Made by a program: the position numbers and the translations under genes
The notes under the pieces: generated by a model
What the model saw: the letters and a program-made list of their open reading frames with translations, nothing else
Databases searched by the model: none
Told to the model about the DNA's origin: nothing
DNA from: Simkaniaceae bacterium
GTDB taxonomy: Bacteria; Chlamydiota; Chlamydiia; Chlamydiales; Simkaniaceae
Length of the DNA: 64,000 nucleotides
Reading direction: 5' to 3'
NCBI GenBank assembly: GCA_018399055.1
Contig: CP073762.1
Location: 1,550,001-1,614,000, forward strand
Shown here: positions 46,128 to 54,945 of the stretch, one piece after another
Layout of the letters: each line of letters opens with the position of its first letter
Position numbering within the stretch: position 1 is the stretch's first letter

Positions 46128-46670
46128 TTATTTTTGACAGCGCGTTTCTGCAATTTTTAAATATGAATAGAGAGCAAGATCATACTCTTGATCAGCTAGA
46201 GATTCGATCATTACCTTATGGTAATTGATGTTTTTCCCCTGTGGAATACGCTCACCCAGTTGGGTTTCCATGTGGGAAAGCTCTTTTTCAATATCCCCCT
46301 TATGGAGGAGATAGGAGGTGTCGTACCGATAGTGCTCATTATCAACTGAACACTTTACCAATCGACCAAGGGATGAAACGGCATCGCCGATCCCCTCTTT
46401 GCTCTCAATTCCGATTTTGAAGGAGGTAATGAATTTTTCCGCAAGATCCGCAATTTCTGGATTAGGATCCTTTTTATACCGATGAAGTCTACCGATGAAA
46501 GCGCTATAGGCGCCAGCAATTTTTTCCTCGTCGACAATACGAGATTCTTCACTCAAAATTTCAAAAATATCCCCAGTGAAACTGCAAAGGTCTTGAGCTC
46601 TTTCTTCCTTTTCATCTGCAAAGGCAAGGGCACCAAGGGCTAAAAAAGCAAATAACCACTTTTTAATCAT
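46128..46670 (-). CDS. Exported hypothetical protein
   Basis: 180 residues with signal peptide (1-18, cleavage near AFA). Helical mature chain with three cysteines (CSFTG, KCSV and the C-terminal TRCQK). No domain recognised. Seventy-five bases upstream of the nucleotidyltransferase gene on the same strand; both are exported and may share a transcript. Confidence 0.7.
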   Translation of the reverse strand: MIKKWLFAFLALGALAFADEKEERAQDLCSFTGDIFEILSEESRIVDEEKIAGAYSAFIGRLHRYKKDPNPEIADLAEKFITSFKIGIESKEGIGDAVSSLGRLVKCSVDNEHYRYDTSYLLHKGDIEKELSHMETQLGERIPQGKNINYHKVMIESLADQEYDLALYSYLKIAETRCQK

Positions 46671-46889
46671 TTTTGATCCTTATTTTTTTCCCGATTATAA
46701 CCTAGCAGGAATAGTGAAGCAAGAGGGAGTGAAAATTTTGATTGATACTTAATCTTTTCTTTAAATATCATGTCTCCATTATGTAATTAAATCATCTCTG
46801 AGGAGGAGAATTATGGAAGCTGTCTCAGTAGCAAAAGCCCCGGCATTTGATATTGTCGGTAAAACACAATTAAGCCCTAGATAGTGTCG

Positions 46890-47264
46890 TCAAGAGATTT
46901 TGCACCATAGAACCAAGCAACGAATGTGAATAGCAGCCAAAAAAGATGTCGAATTTTTGGCATATCGGGTTGCGATTCCTCTCCATCGCTTTAGATGTAG
47001 AAAGGCATTTTCAACTAAGTGGCGCAATTTGTATAGGTGCTTGTCATATTTCCTTTGGAATTTTCTGTTTTTTCTTGGAGGGATAACCGCTTTCATTCCT
47101 TGCTTTTCTGCTTGCTTAACAATAACATCGCTATCATACCCGCGATCAGCAAATAAATATTCAGCGGTCAGACCCTCTATCAAAACGCCTGCTTGCGTGC
47201 AATCTGCTGTGGTACCTTGCGTAATAGCAACTCTGATCGGCATACCATGCGCATCCACGGCCAA
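46890..47264 (-). CDS. IS427-like transposase, second frame (orfB)
   Basis: Made as a -1 frameshift product of orfA, so it has no start of its own. Carries the second Asp (LFADRGYDSD) and the Glu of the DDE triad in LVENAFLHLKRWRGIATRYAK, the IS5/IS4-type Y-x2-R-x3-E-x6-K region. Confidence 0.85.
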   Translation of the reverse strand: MAVDAHGMPIRVAITQGTTADCTQAGVLIEGLTAEYLFADRGYDSDVIVKQAEKQGMKAVIPPRKNRKFQRKYDKHLYKLRHLVENAFLHLKRWRGIATRYAKNSTSFLAAIHIRCLVLWCKIS

Positions 47265-47656
47265 ATGTAATTTGGTATTAAGCCCCCTTTTGTGCGACTC
47301 ATTTCCTGATTTCCACCTCTTGCACCTGCTGCATGTGGGTGAACTTTGATATGACTGGCGTCAATCATCAGCCACTCATAGTCTGGTTCATCGACTGTTT
47401 TTTCAAGCAACAATTCCCATATGCCTCTATCTCGCCAACGACAAAAACGGCGGTGAGTGTTTTTCCAATCTCCATAATCAGGGGGTAAATCTCTCCAAGG
47501 GGACCCTGTACGTAAAATCCAGAAAACTGCATTAATAAATTGTCGATTATCTCGAGCAACTGACCCCCAACCTCCATGACGGCCAGGTAAGTGTGGTTCC
47601 AATAACTTCCAAACTTTATCCGTTATATCGTGGCGGCGATGCGCAGAAATAGTCAT
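47180..47656 (-). CDS. IS427-like transposase, first frame (orfA)
   Basis: 158 residues from ATG 47656. N-terminal DNA-binding part (HDITDKVWKLLEPHLPG) and the first catalytic aspartate in WLMIDASHIKVHP. It overlaps the second frame by 85 bases, including an A4G5 run near 47311 that would allow a -1 shift. Confidence 0.85.
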   Translation of the reverse strand: MTISAHRRHDITDKVWKLLEPHLPGRHGGWGSVARDNRQFINAVFWILRTGSPWRDLPPDYGDWKNTHRRFCRWRDRGIWELLLEKTVDEPDYEWLMIDASHIKVHPHAAGARGGNQEMSRTKGGLIPNYIWPWMRMVCRSELLLRKVPQQIARKQAF

Positions 47657-48264
47657 AGCAAATTCTCCTTGCAGATGAAATAATTTGCTGAAGTATATCA
47701 CTATTTAAATTTCTTGACGACACTATCTAAAGCTTGGCTTGATGCTGTGTACACACGTGGAAATCCCTCGAATAACCTTTCTGTTTCCCAATGGCAAGGT
47801 GTTAGAGATGCTCTTTCATCGGTATTTAGACCCTACGATGGAAAAAACCATGCTCTATTCGATAGTTTTAATTCAGCTGTGAATGCTCTAAAAGAAAATA
47901 AAGCTGTAAGCGCTGAGTCTGTACTAACCCTTCAAAGTCACTTGAATAACATGGCCGAGGCCGATGGGTACGAGCTTCAACAGATTCAATTTGCAAATGC
48001 TCTTAGAGATAGAATCTTTGGACCAGCTATGGCTAAAGAAGTGCTAACTGCTCGAGAGTTAGAAAAACTTGTCACCGGTTGTCTTCTTGTTAGCGAAGAG
48101 ATGGGCCTCTATCCTGAGCAAATTGAGCACGCAAAAACTTTGATGCGCGAAATTCAGGACACTTCTACAGGAGATCATGCCGGTAGAATCCAGATCGCTC
48201 TAACAGCTGTTCACTGCGACTATAATTATGGATATGTTGGCCCAACTGAGAGACTTTCTCTGAA

Positions 48265-48648
48265 TTAAGCCAAACATGAAATCCTCCTCACGACCAATCG
48301 GCTCATCGCTAGATAGATCATTGATAAACCGCTACTTGTGATTAACTCGTAGTCTTTACTTAAACGACGACATTTCCCCAGCCAAGCAAATGTTCTTTCA
48401 ACGATCCATCTCTTGGCTTCTACTTGAAATAACTTGCAATCTCTCCTTTTCACGATTTCCAAATCCACTCCCTCTTCCCTCAGCTCCTGCTGAAATTCAA
48501 CTCCATGATATCCATAATCTGCCCATACCTTTTTTGGGCATCTGCCAGCTTGTTTGCTCAGATACAACAACACCCTCAATCCATCTCGATCACCGCAGTT
48601 TCCTACGCTAACTGCTGCAGAGATTAGGAGTCCAAGGTGATCAACCAA
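48265..48648 (-). CDS. IS1031-like transposase, second frame (orfB)
   Basis: Second part of the transposase, expressed through the -1 shift. Has the second Asp in KVWADYGYHG and the Glu region WIVERTFAWLGKCRRLSKDYE. Intact to its natural end near the terminal repeat. Confidence 0.9.
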   Translation of the reverse strand: MVDHLGLLISAAVSVGNCGDRDGLRVLLYLSKQAGRCPKKVWADYGYHGVEFQQELREEGVDLEIVKRRDCKLFQVEAKRWIVERTFAWLGKCRRLSKDYELITSSGLSMIYLAMSRLVVRRISCLA

Positions 48649-49055
48649 TATGTGTCTTTTCCTACCCTTAATTTTCTTGCCTCCATCAAACCCGCAGAGC
48701 CCTTTTTTTCTGTTGTTTTCACACTCTGACTGTCAACTATCCCTACTGACGGGTCCTCATTCTTTCCCATTAAAACTCTCAAGCGCCGGCTTAGGGCGGT
48801 ATTGATCTGCTCAAACACCCCCCTGTCTCGCCACCGTAAAAACTGTGAATAGACTGTTTTCCAAGGGGGAAAATCATGAGGGAGATCACTCCACTGACAA
48901 CCTGTTCTCAGTACATAGAGAATAGCATTAAGTTTTTCTCTTCTAGAGTATTTACCCCTGCAACCGGCCCCTCTGTATATGCCTTTGGAGATCAAAGGCT
49001 CTATTTCGACCCATTCTTTATCGGTAAGGTCTCCAGGATAACTTTTTCGCACCAT
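48624..49055 (-). CDS. IS1031-like transposase, first frame (orfA)
   Basis: 143 residues: DNA-binding domain (YPGDLTDKEWVEIEPL), then the first catalytic Asp in GIVDSQSVKTTEKKG. Directly after it an A7 run with the canonical A-AAA-AAG slippery heptamer (48703-48709) leads by -1 shift into the second frame, which continues GFDGGKKIKGRKRHILVDHLG. Confidence 0.9.
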   Translation of the reverse strand: MVRKSYPGDLTDKEWVEIEPLISKGIYRGAGCRGKYSRREKLNAILYVLRTGCQWSDLPHDFPPWKTVYSQFLRWRDRGVFEQINTALSRRLRVLMGKNEDPSVGIVDSQSVKTTEKKGSAGLMEARKLRVGKDTYWLITLDS

Positions 49056-49206
49056 CTTTTCCTCCTATGCTTCATAGGGGGAAAGTATACTTAAATATTT
49101 AATTCAGAGAAAGTCTCTGAGATTCGAAAAGGTTATAATCACTTGACTTCTGGTGTCAGTAACTTTATTTGTAGCTTTTGGAGTTAATGTGGAAATTAAA
49201 TAGTGT

Positions 49207-50586
49207 ATGGAAAAGCATTACGATGTGATTGTCATCGGATCGGGAGGCGGGACAAAGCTTGTCACTCCCGTTGCCAGGCTTGGCAAGAAAGTGGCGATTA
49301 TTGAGAAGGGTCCCCTTGGTGGAACTTGTCTCAATAGAGGCTGCATCCCCTCAAAGATGCTTATCCACACTGCTCAGCTCGCTTCGCTCATTAGAGATGC
49401 AAAACGGTTTGAAATCGATCTCAAGGGGAATTTCAATGTTGACTTCGAGCCTTTGGTGAAGCGAGTCAATCGTACGATTGATGCAGAATCTGAAAGCATT
49501 GCTCCGTTATACAAAGAGAATCCGAATATTGATTACTACCCCCATGAGGGACATTTTGTTGATAAGATGACTGTCGAAGCAGGAGGGGTTCGGCTTACGG
49601 GTGACAAGATCATCCTTGGAGTAGGTGCTCGTGCAGCAATCCCAAAGATTCCAGGTCTCGATAAAGTCCCCTACATGACCTACCAGGAGGCTCTTCGCAA
49701 TACTAAAAAACCAAAAAAGTTGATTGTAATTGGAGGAGGCTTCATCGCCACTGAGCTTGGATACTTCTATTCGGCAGTTGGCGTCGAAACGGAGTTTCTG
49801 GTGAGGAGCATTTTACTTCGCCCTGAAGACGATGATGTCAGAGAAGCTTTTCAGGAGGCTTTTTCTAAACAGGTGAAGCTCCGCCTAGGGTGCGATTTTC
49901 AAGAGGCAAGCTATGAGAATGGTCTCATCACAGTGAGCTACAAAGATGGTGAGGGAAACCTTCATAAATCTGAAGGTGATGCTCTCATTGTTGCAACGGG
50001 AATTAAGCCCTGGAGCGATTCCCTAAACCTTGAAAAGACCGATATTAAGGTCGATGAAAAGGGATTCGTGAAGGTCGACGAATACCTTCAAACCACACAG
50101 AAAAATGTCTATGCTTTGGGAGATTGTGTAGGGAATTTTCTCTTCCGTCACTCAGCTAATTTTGAGGGAGAGTACTTATTCCAAGCACTTTTTCACGAGA
50201 AGACGCCCCAACCGATCACTTATAAGGGGGTTCCTCACGCTGTATTCTCTTCCCCGGAGATCGCTGGCGTTGGGAAAACGGAGCGCGAACTCAAAGAAGC
50301 AAAAATCCCCTATATCGTTGGAAAAAACACTTACGCCGCGAGTGCTCGCGGAATGGCTCTTCTTCCTGAGACTGGCTTCGTCAAGCTCCTCTTCGAAAAA
50401 CATACTTTAAAGCTCCTTGGGGCTCATATTATTGGTGAGGAGGCTTCCAACATGGTTCACATGCTAATTCTAGCGATCCAAATGGATGCCACCCTCCACG
50501 ATCTACTTAGAATGATTTACATTCATCCAGCACTTCCCGAGATCGTCAGAAACGCTGCTCGAAACGCTCATAAAACGCTCACTTAG
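49207..50586 (+). CDS. Pyridine nucleotide-disulfide oxidoreductase (dihydrolipoamide dehydrogenase/mycothione reductase type)
   Basis: 459 residues. FAD-binding GSGGGT near the start, redox disulfide Cys41/Cys46 (GGTCLNRGCIPSK), NAD(P)-binding VIGGGFIATELG near 175, and C-terminal HPALPE with the catalytic histidine-glutamate pair. The sequence is closer to the mycothione-reductase-like branch than to classical E3. Could serve as E3 or as a reductase of a small thiol. No other dehydrogenase subunits are nearby. Overlaps the opposite-strand gene at 50503 by 84 bases. Confidence 0.92.
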   Translation: MEKHYDVIVIGSGGGTKLVTPVARLGKKVAIIEKGPLGGTCLNRGCIPSKMLIHTAQLASLIRDAKRFEIDLKGNFNVDFEPLVKRVNRTIDAESESIAPLYKENPNIDYYPHEGHFVDKMTVEAGGVRLTGDKIILGVGARAAIPKIPGLDKVPYMTYQEALRNTKKPKKLIVIGGGFIATELGYFYSAVGVETEFLVRSILLRPEDDDVREAFQEAFSKQVKLRLGCDFQEASYENGLITVSYKDGEGNLHKSEGDALIVATGIKPWSDSLNLEKTDIKVDEKGFVKVDEYLQTTQKNVYALGDCVGNFLFRHSANFEGEYLFQALFHEKTPQPITYKGVPHAVFSSPEIAGVGKTERELKEAKIPYIVGKNTYAASARGMALLPETGFVKLLFEKHTLKLLGAHIIGEEASNMVHMLILAIQMDATLHDLLRMIYIHPALPEIVRNAARNAHKTLT

Positions 50587-50781
50587 CGTTTTTCTTAGAT
50601 TCTGGTGGGACTTTTGTGCCCAATTCACAATAGCATCATTCCCCGAATAGCGGTTCATGACCTCCTTAAAAAATTTATTTGCTTTAACGCATGTCTCAAC
50701 AATTTCCTTTTTCTCTTCATCCCTTTCAAGCGCTGGGTGATCAAAGCTACTTGAAATCCCACTAGATAGTTCTACATCCAT
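50503..50781 (-). CDS. Small hypothetical protein
   Basis: 92 residues from ATG 50781, chosen because AGGAG lies seven bases upstream (a TTG at 50784 is less likely). Helical, charged, with an acidic start; no signal or membrane segment. Its 3' third runs antisense through the end of the reductase gene. Not recognised. Confidence 0.55.
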   Translation of the reverse strand: MDVELSSGISSSFDHPALERDEEKKEIVETCVKANKFFKEVMNRYSGNDAIVNWAQKSHQNLRKTLSERFMSVSSSVSDDLGKCWMNVNHSK

Positions 50782-50907
50782 CAATCCACTCCTTCAATTA
50801 TCAGACCGTAGGGCGGCCTATTGCCTGCCATAATATGACAAAAGCTATTTATTATTAAGAGGTAAAAATTATTTTAATCAAATGCTTTGTATAGCTTCTT
50901 GGAGTAT

Positions 50908-51023
50908 TTACAAGCTATCTGTAGAAATATACGTTTCAGGCATGGGAAAAAGATAGAGAAAAAAGGCAAGGATGACAATTACAGCTAGGAAAAGGAATGC
51001 CAAAGGAGAGATTTTGTATTCAT
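50908..51023 (-). pseudogene. Broken tiny membrane protein downstream of the second permease
   Basis: From ATG 51023 the frame stops after 12 codons. If one CT is removed from the TCTCTC run at 51004-51009, the frame becomes 37 codons: MNTKSPLAF, a hydrophobic span, then a polar tail ending TDSL. It lies 18 bases after the permease stop, as the intact small ORF does after the first permease. Probably inactivated by CT slippage, or a random frame. Confidence 0.4.
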
Positions 51024-51041
51024 TTCTCTAGAGGTAGCACG

Positions 51042-52235
51042 CTACTGAATTAAGTGAAAGATTTCAAGCCCAACGACAAAGAGCGAATAGACGATCAAAA
51101 ATGAAAGAACTCCTTTATTCTCAAGCCAAGCTAAATCAGCTTTGAGCTTCCAAGTATATTTCCCTACCCAAAGAAGACCTATTGGAAGAAGACCATTAAG
51201 AAAAGCTTCCCCAAATCCCCCTGCTATCCCGAGTGCTGTTGTAAAGATTCCTGGATTCAAAGTGGCTAAAATAAACGGAGGGATAAAAGTGAGAAGTGTC
51301 AATACAATACGTCTCCAGCCTTTCCTTCTCTCAATATTGAATCCATCTCCTAAAAAATCAACCATCGAAAAGGCAACGCCTAAAATGGATGTCACAATCG
51401 CAAAAAAGGCAAAAAAACGTCCAATTCGGGAAAACCCCTCTTCTCCAGTCACTGAAGAAAATGCTGCTGTTATTGGTGTCCCTTCTGCCAATGTTTTTGC
51501 TATTTCTTCCTGGGGAATTGCTCCAATGATAAGCCATTGCCACACAATGTAAACAATCAGGGGCAAAAACGATCCCCAAAACACAGCCGTTCGGAGTGCG
51601 CGCTTATCACGTTTCAGATAGGTGCAAAGTGAGGGAATCACGTTGTGAAATCCGAAGGCACTGAAAAGAACGGGCATTGCCATCACCATAGCAGGCCATT
51701 TTGTATAGCTCAAGCGGGGCATTTCAACTTTGGAACCCCCACTTCCAATCAGAGTAAACCACGCAGCAATCATCGCAATGCTCATGATAATATTCACCCG
51801 ATCAATGGACCTTGGGCCAATTGCAACCACCGTGCCAAAAACCAAACCAAAAAGGGCGAACATCTGCCATCCACTTACCGTCAAGCCAAGCGCTGAAACT
51901 GCCTCTGCAAGGAGAGGACTCCCCGCTGCAAAATAAGCAATCATTAAGCAATAGTAGAGAAAGATGAACATCCCTCCAGATAGAAAACGCCCTCCTTTTC
52001 CAAAAAAGCGCCCTGCAATCGAGAGAACATTGCTCCCATCAGGCATCCACAGGGTGACCTCCAAAAAGAGAAGGCCTGTACAATACATAAAAAACCACAC
52101 AATAGAGGTCACAATAATCCCAGGAACAAACCCTGAAGCGCCTGTGACAAGAGGAATGCCAAGCATTCCTGCTCCAATCATTGTTCCAGCGATAAGAAAC
52201 GTGCCGCTAACTACTCTTAATATATTTGTTTTCAT
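51042..52235 (-). CDS. Aromatic amino acid permease (TyrP-like)
   Basis: 397 residues, about 11 membrane helices, starting GTMIGAGMLGIPLVTGASG as in the HAAAP family. Paralogue of 39300-40532, with the same motif order but well diverged, so an old duplication or differing substrates (tyrosine versus tryptophan). Confidence 0.92.
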   Translation of the reverse strand: MKTNILRVVSGTFLIAGTMIGAGMLGIPLVTGASGFVPGIIVTSIVWFFMYCTGLLFLEVTLWMPDGSNVLSIAGRFFGKGGRFLSGGMFIFLYYCLMIAYFAAGSPLLAEAVSALGLTVSGWQMFALFGLVFGTVVAIGPRSIDRVNIIMSIAMIAAWFTLIGSGGSKVEMPRLSYTKWPAMVMAMPVLFSAFGFHNVIPSLCTYLKRDKRALRTAVFWGSFLPLIVYIVWQWLIIGAIPQEEIAKTLAEGTPITAAFSSVTGEEGFSRIGRFFAFFAIVTSILGVAFSMVDFLGDGFNIERRKGWRRIVLTLLTFIPPFILATLNPGIFTTALGIAGGFGEAFLNGLLPIGLLWVGKYTWKLKADLAWLENKGVLSFLIVYSLFVVGLEIFHLIQ

Positions 52236-52393
52236 AGAATCCTTCCTAAATTGTTGATGAATACAAGAGACCGATTGCCTTTAATGGCAACGATGGAAGG
52301 ACGGATGATAAGATTGGCAATAGAAATTCATCATGACTCGTATGTTATAAAAAGTATGAGCCAGGTGTCAAGTTGAAAATGAAAGTCAAAACA

Positions 52394-52978
52394 CTATATG
52401 ATTGTTGCCCCCGCCTTTTTCATCTCTTCTAACGCTTTCTTTTCTTCGAAGACAGCGCGACAAGCATCGGCAACTACCACCACCTCGTAGCCCAATTCAA
52501 GTGCATCAAGCACCGAATATTTCACACAAAAATCGGTCGTAAGCCCAGCGATATAGAGTTTGGTCACCTCTTGCTGTCTTAGATAATTATCGAGACCTGT
52601 CTCTCTCTTTTTCTCATTGTCAAAAAATGCGCTATAACTATCGATCCCTTGGTCGACACCCTTATGAAAATACCGATCGATATGATCCTTGTTGAGTCCC
52701 TTTACGAGGGAAGCTCCATGGGTATTTTGAAGACAGTGGATAGGCCATAGCTCCTGTTTTACCCCATCAACTTGAATTGATTCCCCTACGTCCCTTCCAT
52801 GAGTCGATGCAAAACTCACATGCCCTTCAGGATGCCAGTCTAAAGAAGCCACTGTGAAATCAAATTTTCCAGTGAGTGTATTAATAATCGGGATGATTTC
52901 ATCTCCCTTCTTAACACCAAGCGCCCCACCGGGCATAAAATCATATTGCAAATCAACGATCAAAAGAGCTTCTTTCAT
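52394..52978 (-). CDS. pncA: Nicotinamidase
   Basis: 194 residues. Isochorismatase-fold hydrolase turning nicotinamide into nicotinate. Asp9, Lys106 and nucleophile Cys151 (TTDFCVKYS) make the triad; the metal site is Asp47, His49, His53 (DWHPEGH). Four-base overlap with pncB means the two steps of NAD salvage are made together. Confidence 0.95.
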   Translation of the reverse strand: MKEALLIVDLQYDFMPGGALGVKKGDEIIPIINTLTGKFDFTVASLDWHPEGHVSFASTHGRDVGESIQVDGVKQELWPIHCLQNTHGASLVKGLNKDHIDRYFHKGVDQGIDSYSAFFDNEKKRETGLDNYLRQQEVTKLYIAGLTTDFCVKYSVLDALELGYEVVVVADACRAVFEEKKALEEMKKAGATII

Positions 52979-54423
52979 TTTTTTCCCTTTATCTCATAAA
53001 TGAGCTCCATTTTTAAGTCATAAACCCCTTTTTCCAGCCCGATGAAGTAACTATGTGGGTGGAGAAATCGCCTAACTGAAGAAGGTAACGTCTCAAGTTC
53101 TTTCTCAGTGTTTAAGCGAATGTCAGTCAACATCGGCGCATCGTATATTTTTTTTCCTTTTGAAAAAATAGGGATAAGTAAATCGCGCCCTTTCTCACCT
53201 TTTCTAATGGAGAGGCGTTTTGAAGGATCAATCGGATCGATCAGCTCACAAGGATCTGAAGCTCCTTTTTCAAAATCGTAAAGCATATCTGCAAAGGCCT
53301 TTTTTTCCTTATCATAAAAACGGCGTACTTGAAGGATACCTGGATTGGTTGTTTTCACAAGCTGTTCTGAAATTTTCAGCTTATTGACCCATTTCCCTTT
53401 TTCATTTTGAATCGCTGAAAGCTTATAAACTCCATCAAGAGCGGGTTGATCTTTTGCCGTGATAAGATTCGTTCCCACGCCCCAAAGGTTAACCTTCGCC
53501 CCTTGCATTTTAAGATCACGGATGACCCATTCATCGAGCTCGTTGCTTGCCATGATTTTTGCATCGGTAAATCCAGCTTCATCTAAAAGTTTGCGAATTT
53601 CAATGCTGAGCTGCGCTAAGTCTCCTGAGTCGAGGCGGACACCTAGCATCTTTTCCTTTTTTGTTTTTGCAACAGCAATCGCTTTTTTTACCCCTTCAAT
53701 TGTATTGTAAGTGTCAACCAGATAGATGCAGTTATTTGGCATCACATCGGCGTAAGCTTTAAACGCTTCCTCCTCTTTATCGAAAGCCATGATCCAGCTG
53801 TGGGCATGGGTCCCTTTAACTGGTATCCCAAAATGTTTTCCTGCGATCACATTTGAGGTTGCGTGGCACCCTCCTACAAACGATGCTCTTGTACCAGAAA
53901 GAGCTCCATCGATCCCTTGAGCTCGACGAAGACCAAACTCAACCACTTCATCCCCTTCTGCTGCTTCACAAATTCGTGAGGCTTTTGTAGCAATAAGGGT
54001 CTGGAAATTAATAATATTTAGAAGGGCGCTCTCTAAAATTTGAGCCTCAAGAATGGGCCCTCGAACAAAGAGAAGAGGTTCGTAAGGAAAAACAGGAGTC
54101 CCTTCAGGCATCGCATAGAGATCACAATTAAGCGAAAGTTTGGAGAGATAGTCTAAGAACTTTGGTTCAAATAAGTACTCTCCGTTCGGTGTTTTTAACC
54201 CTTCAAGATACGTGAGATCTGATTCTCCAAAGCGAAAGGCTTCAATAAATTCGATAGCCGTTTGTAGCCCTGCAGCAATAGCATAATTTCCTCCAAAGGG
54301 ACGACGACGAAAAAACAGTGAAAATGATGCCTGGCGCTCCATCATCCCGAGCTTCCAATACCCATATGCCATTGTGAGTTCATAAAGGTCGGTAAGAAGA
54401 GCTAGGGAAGATTTATAAATCAT
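52975..54423 (-). CDS. pncB: Nicotinate phosphoribosyltransferase
   Basis: 482 residues, the length of the long bacterial type. Makes nicotinate mononucleotide from nicotinate and PRPP with ATP. Family segments LLTDLYELTMAYGY near the start, FGLRRAQGIDGA and GTHAHSWIM are present. With pncA it salvages host nicotinamide; no nadD or nadE is in this window. Confidence 0.96.
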   Translation of the reverse strand: MIYKSSLALLTDLYELTMAYGYWKLGMMERQASFSLFFRRRPFGGNYAIAAGLQTAIEFIEAFRFGESDLTYLEGLKTPNGEYLFEPKFLDYLSKLSLNCDLYAMPEGTPVFPYEPLLFVRGPILEAQILESALLNIINFQTLIATKASRICEAAEGDEVVEFGLRRAQGIDGALSGTRASFVGGCHATSNVIAGKHFGIPVKGTHAHSWIMAFDKEEEAFKAYADVMPNNCIYLVDTYNTIEGVKKAIAVAKTKKEKMLGVRLDSGDLAQLSIEIRKLLDEAGFTDAKIMASNELDEWVIRDLKMQGAKVNLWGVGTNLITAKDQPALDGVYKLSAIQNEKGKWVNKLKISEQLVKTTNPGILQVRRFYDKEKKAFADMLYDFEKGASDPCELIDPIDPSKRLSIRKGEKGRDLLIPIFSKGKKIYDAPMLTDIRLNTEKELETLPSSVRRFLHPHSYFIGLEKGVYDLKMELIYEIKGKK

Positions 54424-54830
54424 GCGCTTGATTCAGATGGTTGGTATTGAACCCCCTGCTGATCCAGAATCTCTTTTTTGCGGACTTCTAATTTGTCAAT
54501 TTCTTGCTGATACCGTGCAGCAATTTCTCGGCTCGTATCAGCTTCATTCCAGTAGCGGCGTGCATCGATTAGGTTGTGAGACTGAAACTGGAGGCGATCT
54601 CCTTGATTTTGTGCCCAAGCAGCATTGGAAAGCTCTTTGTTCCTAAGATCAGTCAACTTAATGACCGCCTGATCGATGGTTTCCACTTCTTGTTTCCAAT
54701 TTTCTGGCGACTGCTCTTTCACAAGAGCTAGTACTTCCTCCACAAGAACAAGAACCTCTTCATCTAACTGAGGAAGCGTTCCATATGCCATCCCAAACAC
54801 CGATAACCCCAACACAACCCAGAATTTCAT
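54420..54830 (-). CDS. Exported coiled-coil protein
   Basis: 136 residues with signal peptide (MKFWVVLGLSVFGMAYG). The mature chain is a long helix with heptad-like spacing (20-120), rich in Glu/Gln/Arg. Overlaps pncB by four bases at its stop, so it is the first gene of the pnc operon although it has no evident part in NAD metabolism. Confidence 0.7.
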   Translation of the reverse strand: MKFWVVLGLSVFGMAYGTLPQLDEEVLVLVEEVLALVKEQSPENWKQEVETIDQAVIKLTDLRNKELSNAAWAQNQGDRLQFQSHNLIDARRYWNEADTSREIAARYQQEIDKLEVRKKEILDQQGVQYQPSESSA

Positions 54831-54945
54831 CCCATCTCCATGTACGATTCTTCCCCTCTATATTTACCCGATCCCCTAATTGAAGAAAAGACCTAGTGAT
54901 TATACACACTATATCTATAATGCAAAGTTAAGGGAGAGTGTATCT

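Larger units (their letters stand above)
46880..47727 (-). mobile_element. IS5-superfamily insertion sequence, IS427-like
   Basis: 848 bp. Terminal inverted repeats GATAGTGTCGTCAAGA (16 of 16; 20 of 21 when extended), direct repeat TA at 46878-46879 and 47728-47729. Transposase in two overlapping frames. Ends, target and frames are intact, so it may still move. Confidence 0.93.
48250..49117 (-). mobile_element. IS5-superfamily insertion sequence, IS1031-like
   Basis: 868 bp, perfect 19-bp terminal inverted repeats GAGACTTTCTCTGAATTAA, direct repeat TGA (48247-48249 and 49118-49120), which fits the TNA targets of the IS1031 group. Different from the element at 46880 in ends, target and transposase. 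Confidence 0.93.
46813..49187 (+). pseudogene. Gene split by two insertion sequences (217 codons when rejoined)
   Basis: ATG 46813 with AGGAGG seven bases upstream starts a frame cut at 46879 by an IS, resumes at 47730, is cut again at 48249 and resumes at 49121 to a TAA at 49185-49187. Removing both elements and one copy of each target duplication (TA, TGA) gives one open frame of 217 codons without a stop. Fragments read KTQLSP, then KAWLDAVYTRGNP, then ending PTE and IRKGYNHLTSG. No domain recognised; soluble, helical. Function lost. Confidence 0.88.

Noticed and set aside
47714-47731. TTG start at 47714 for the middle fragment of the interrupted gene
   Set aside because: These codons come from the IS inverted repeat; the true frame enters from 46813 through codon 23.
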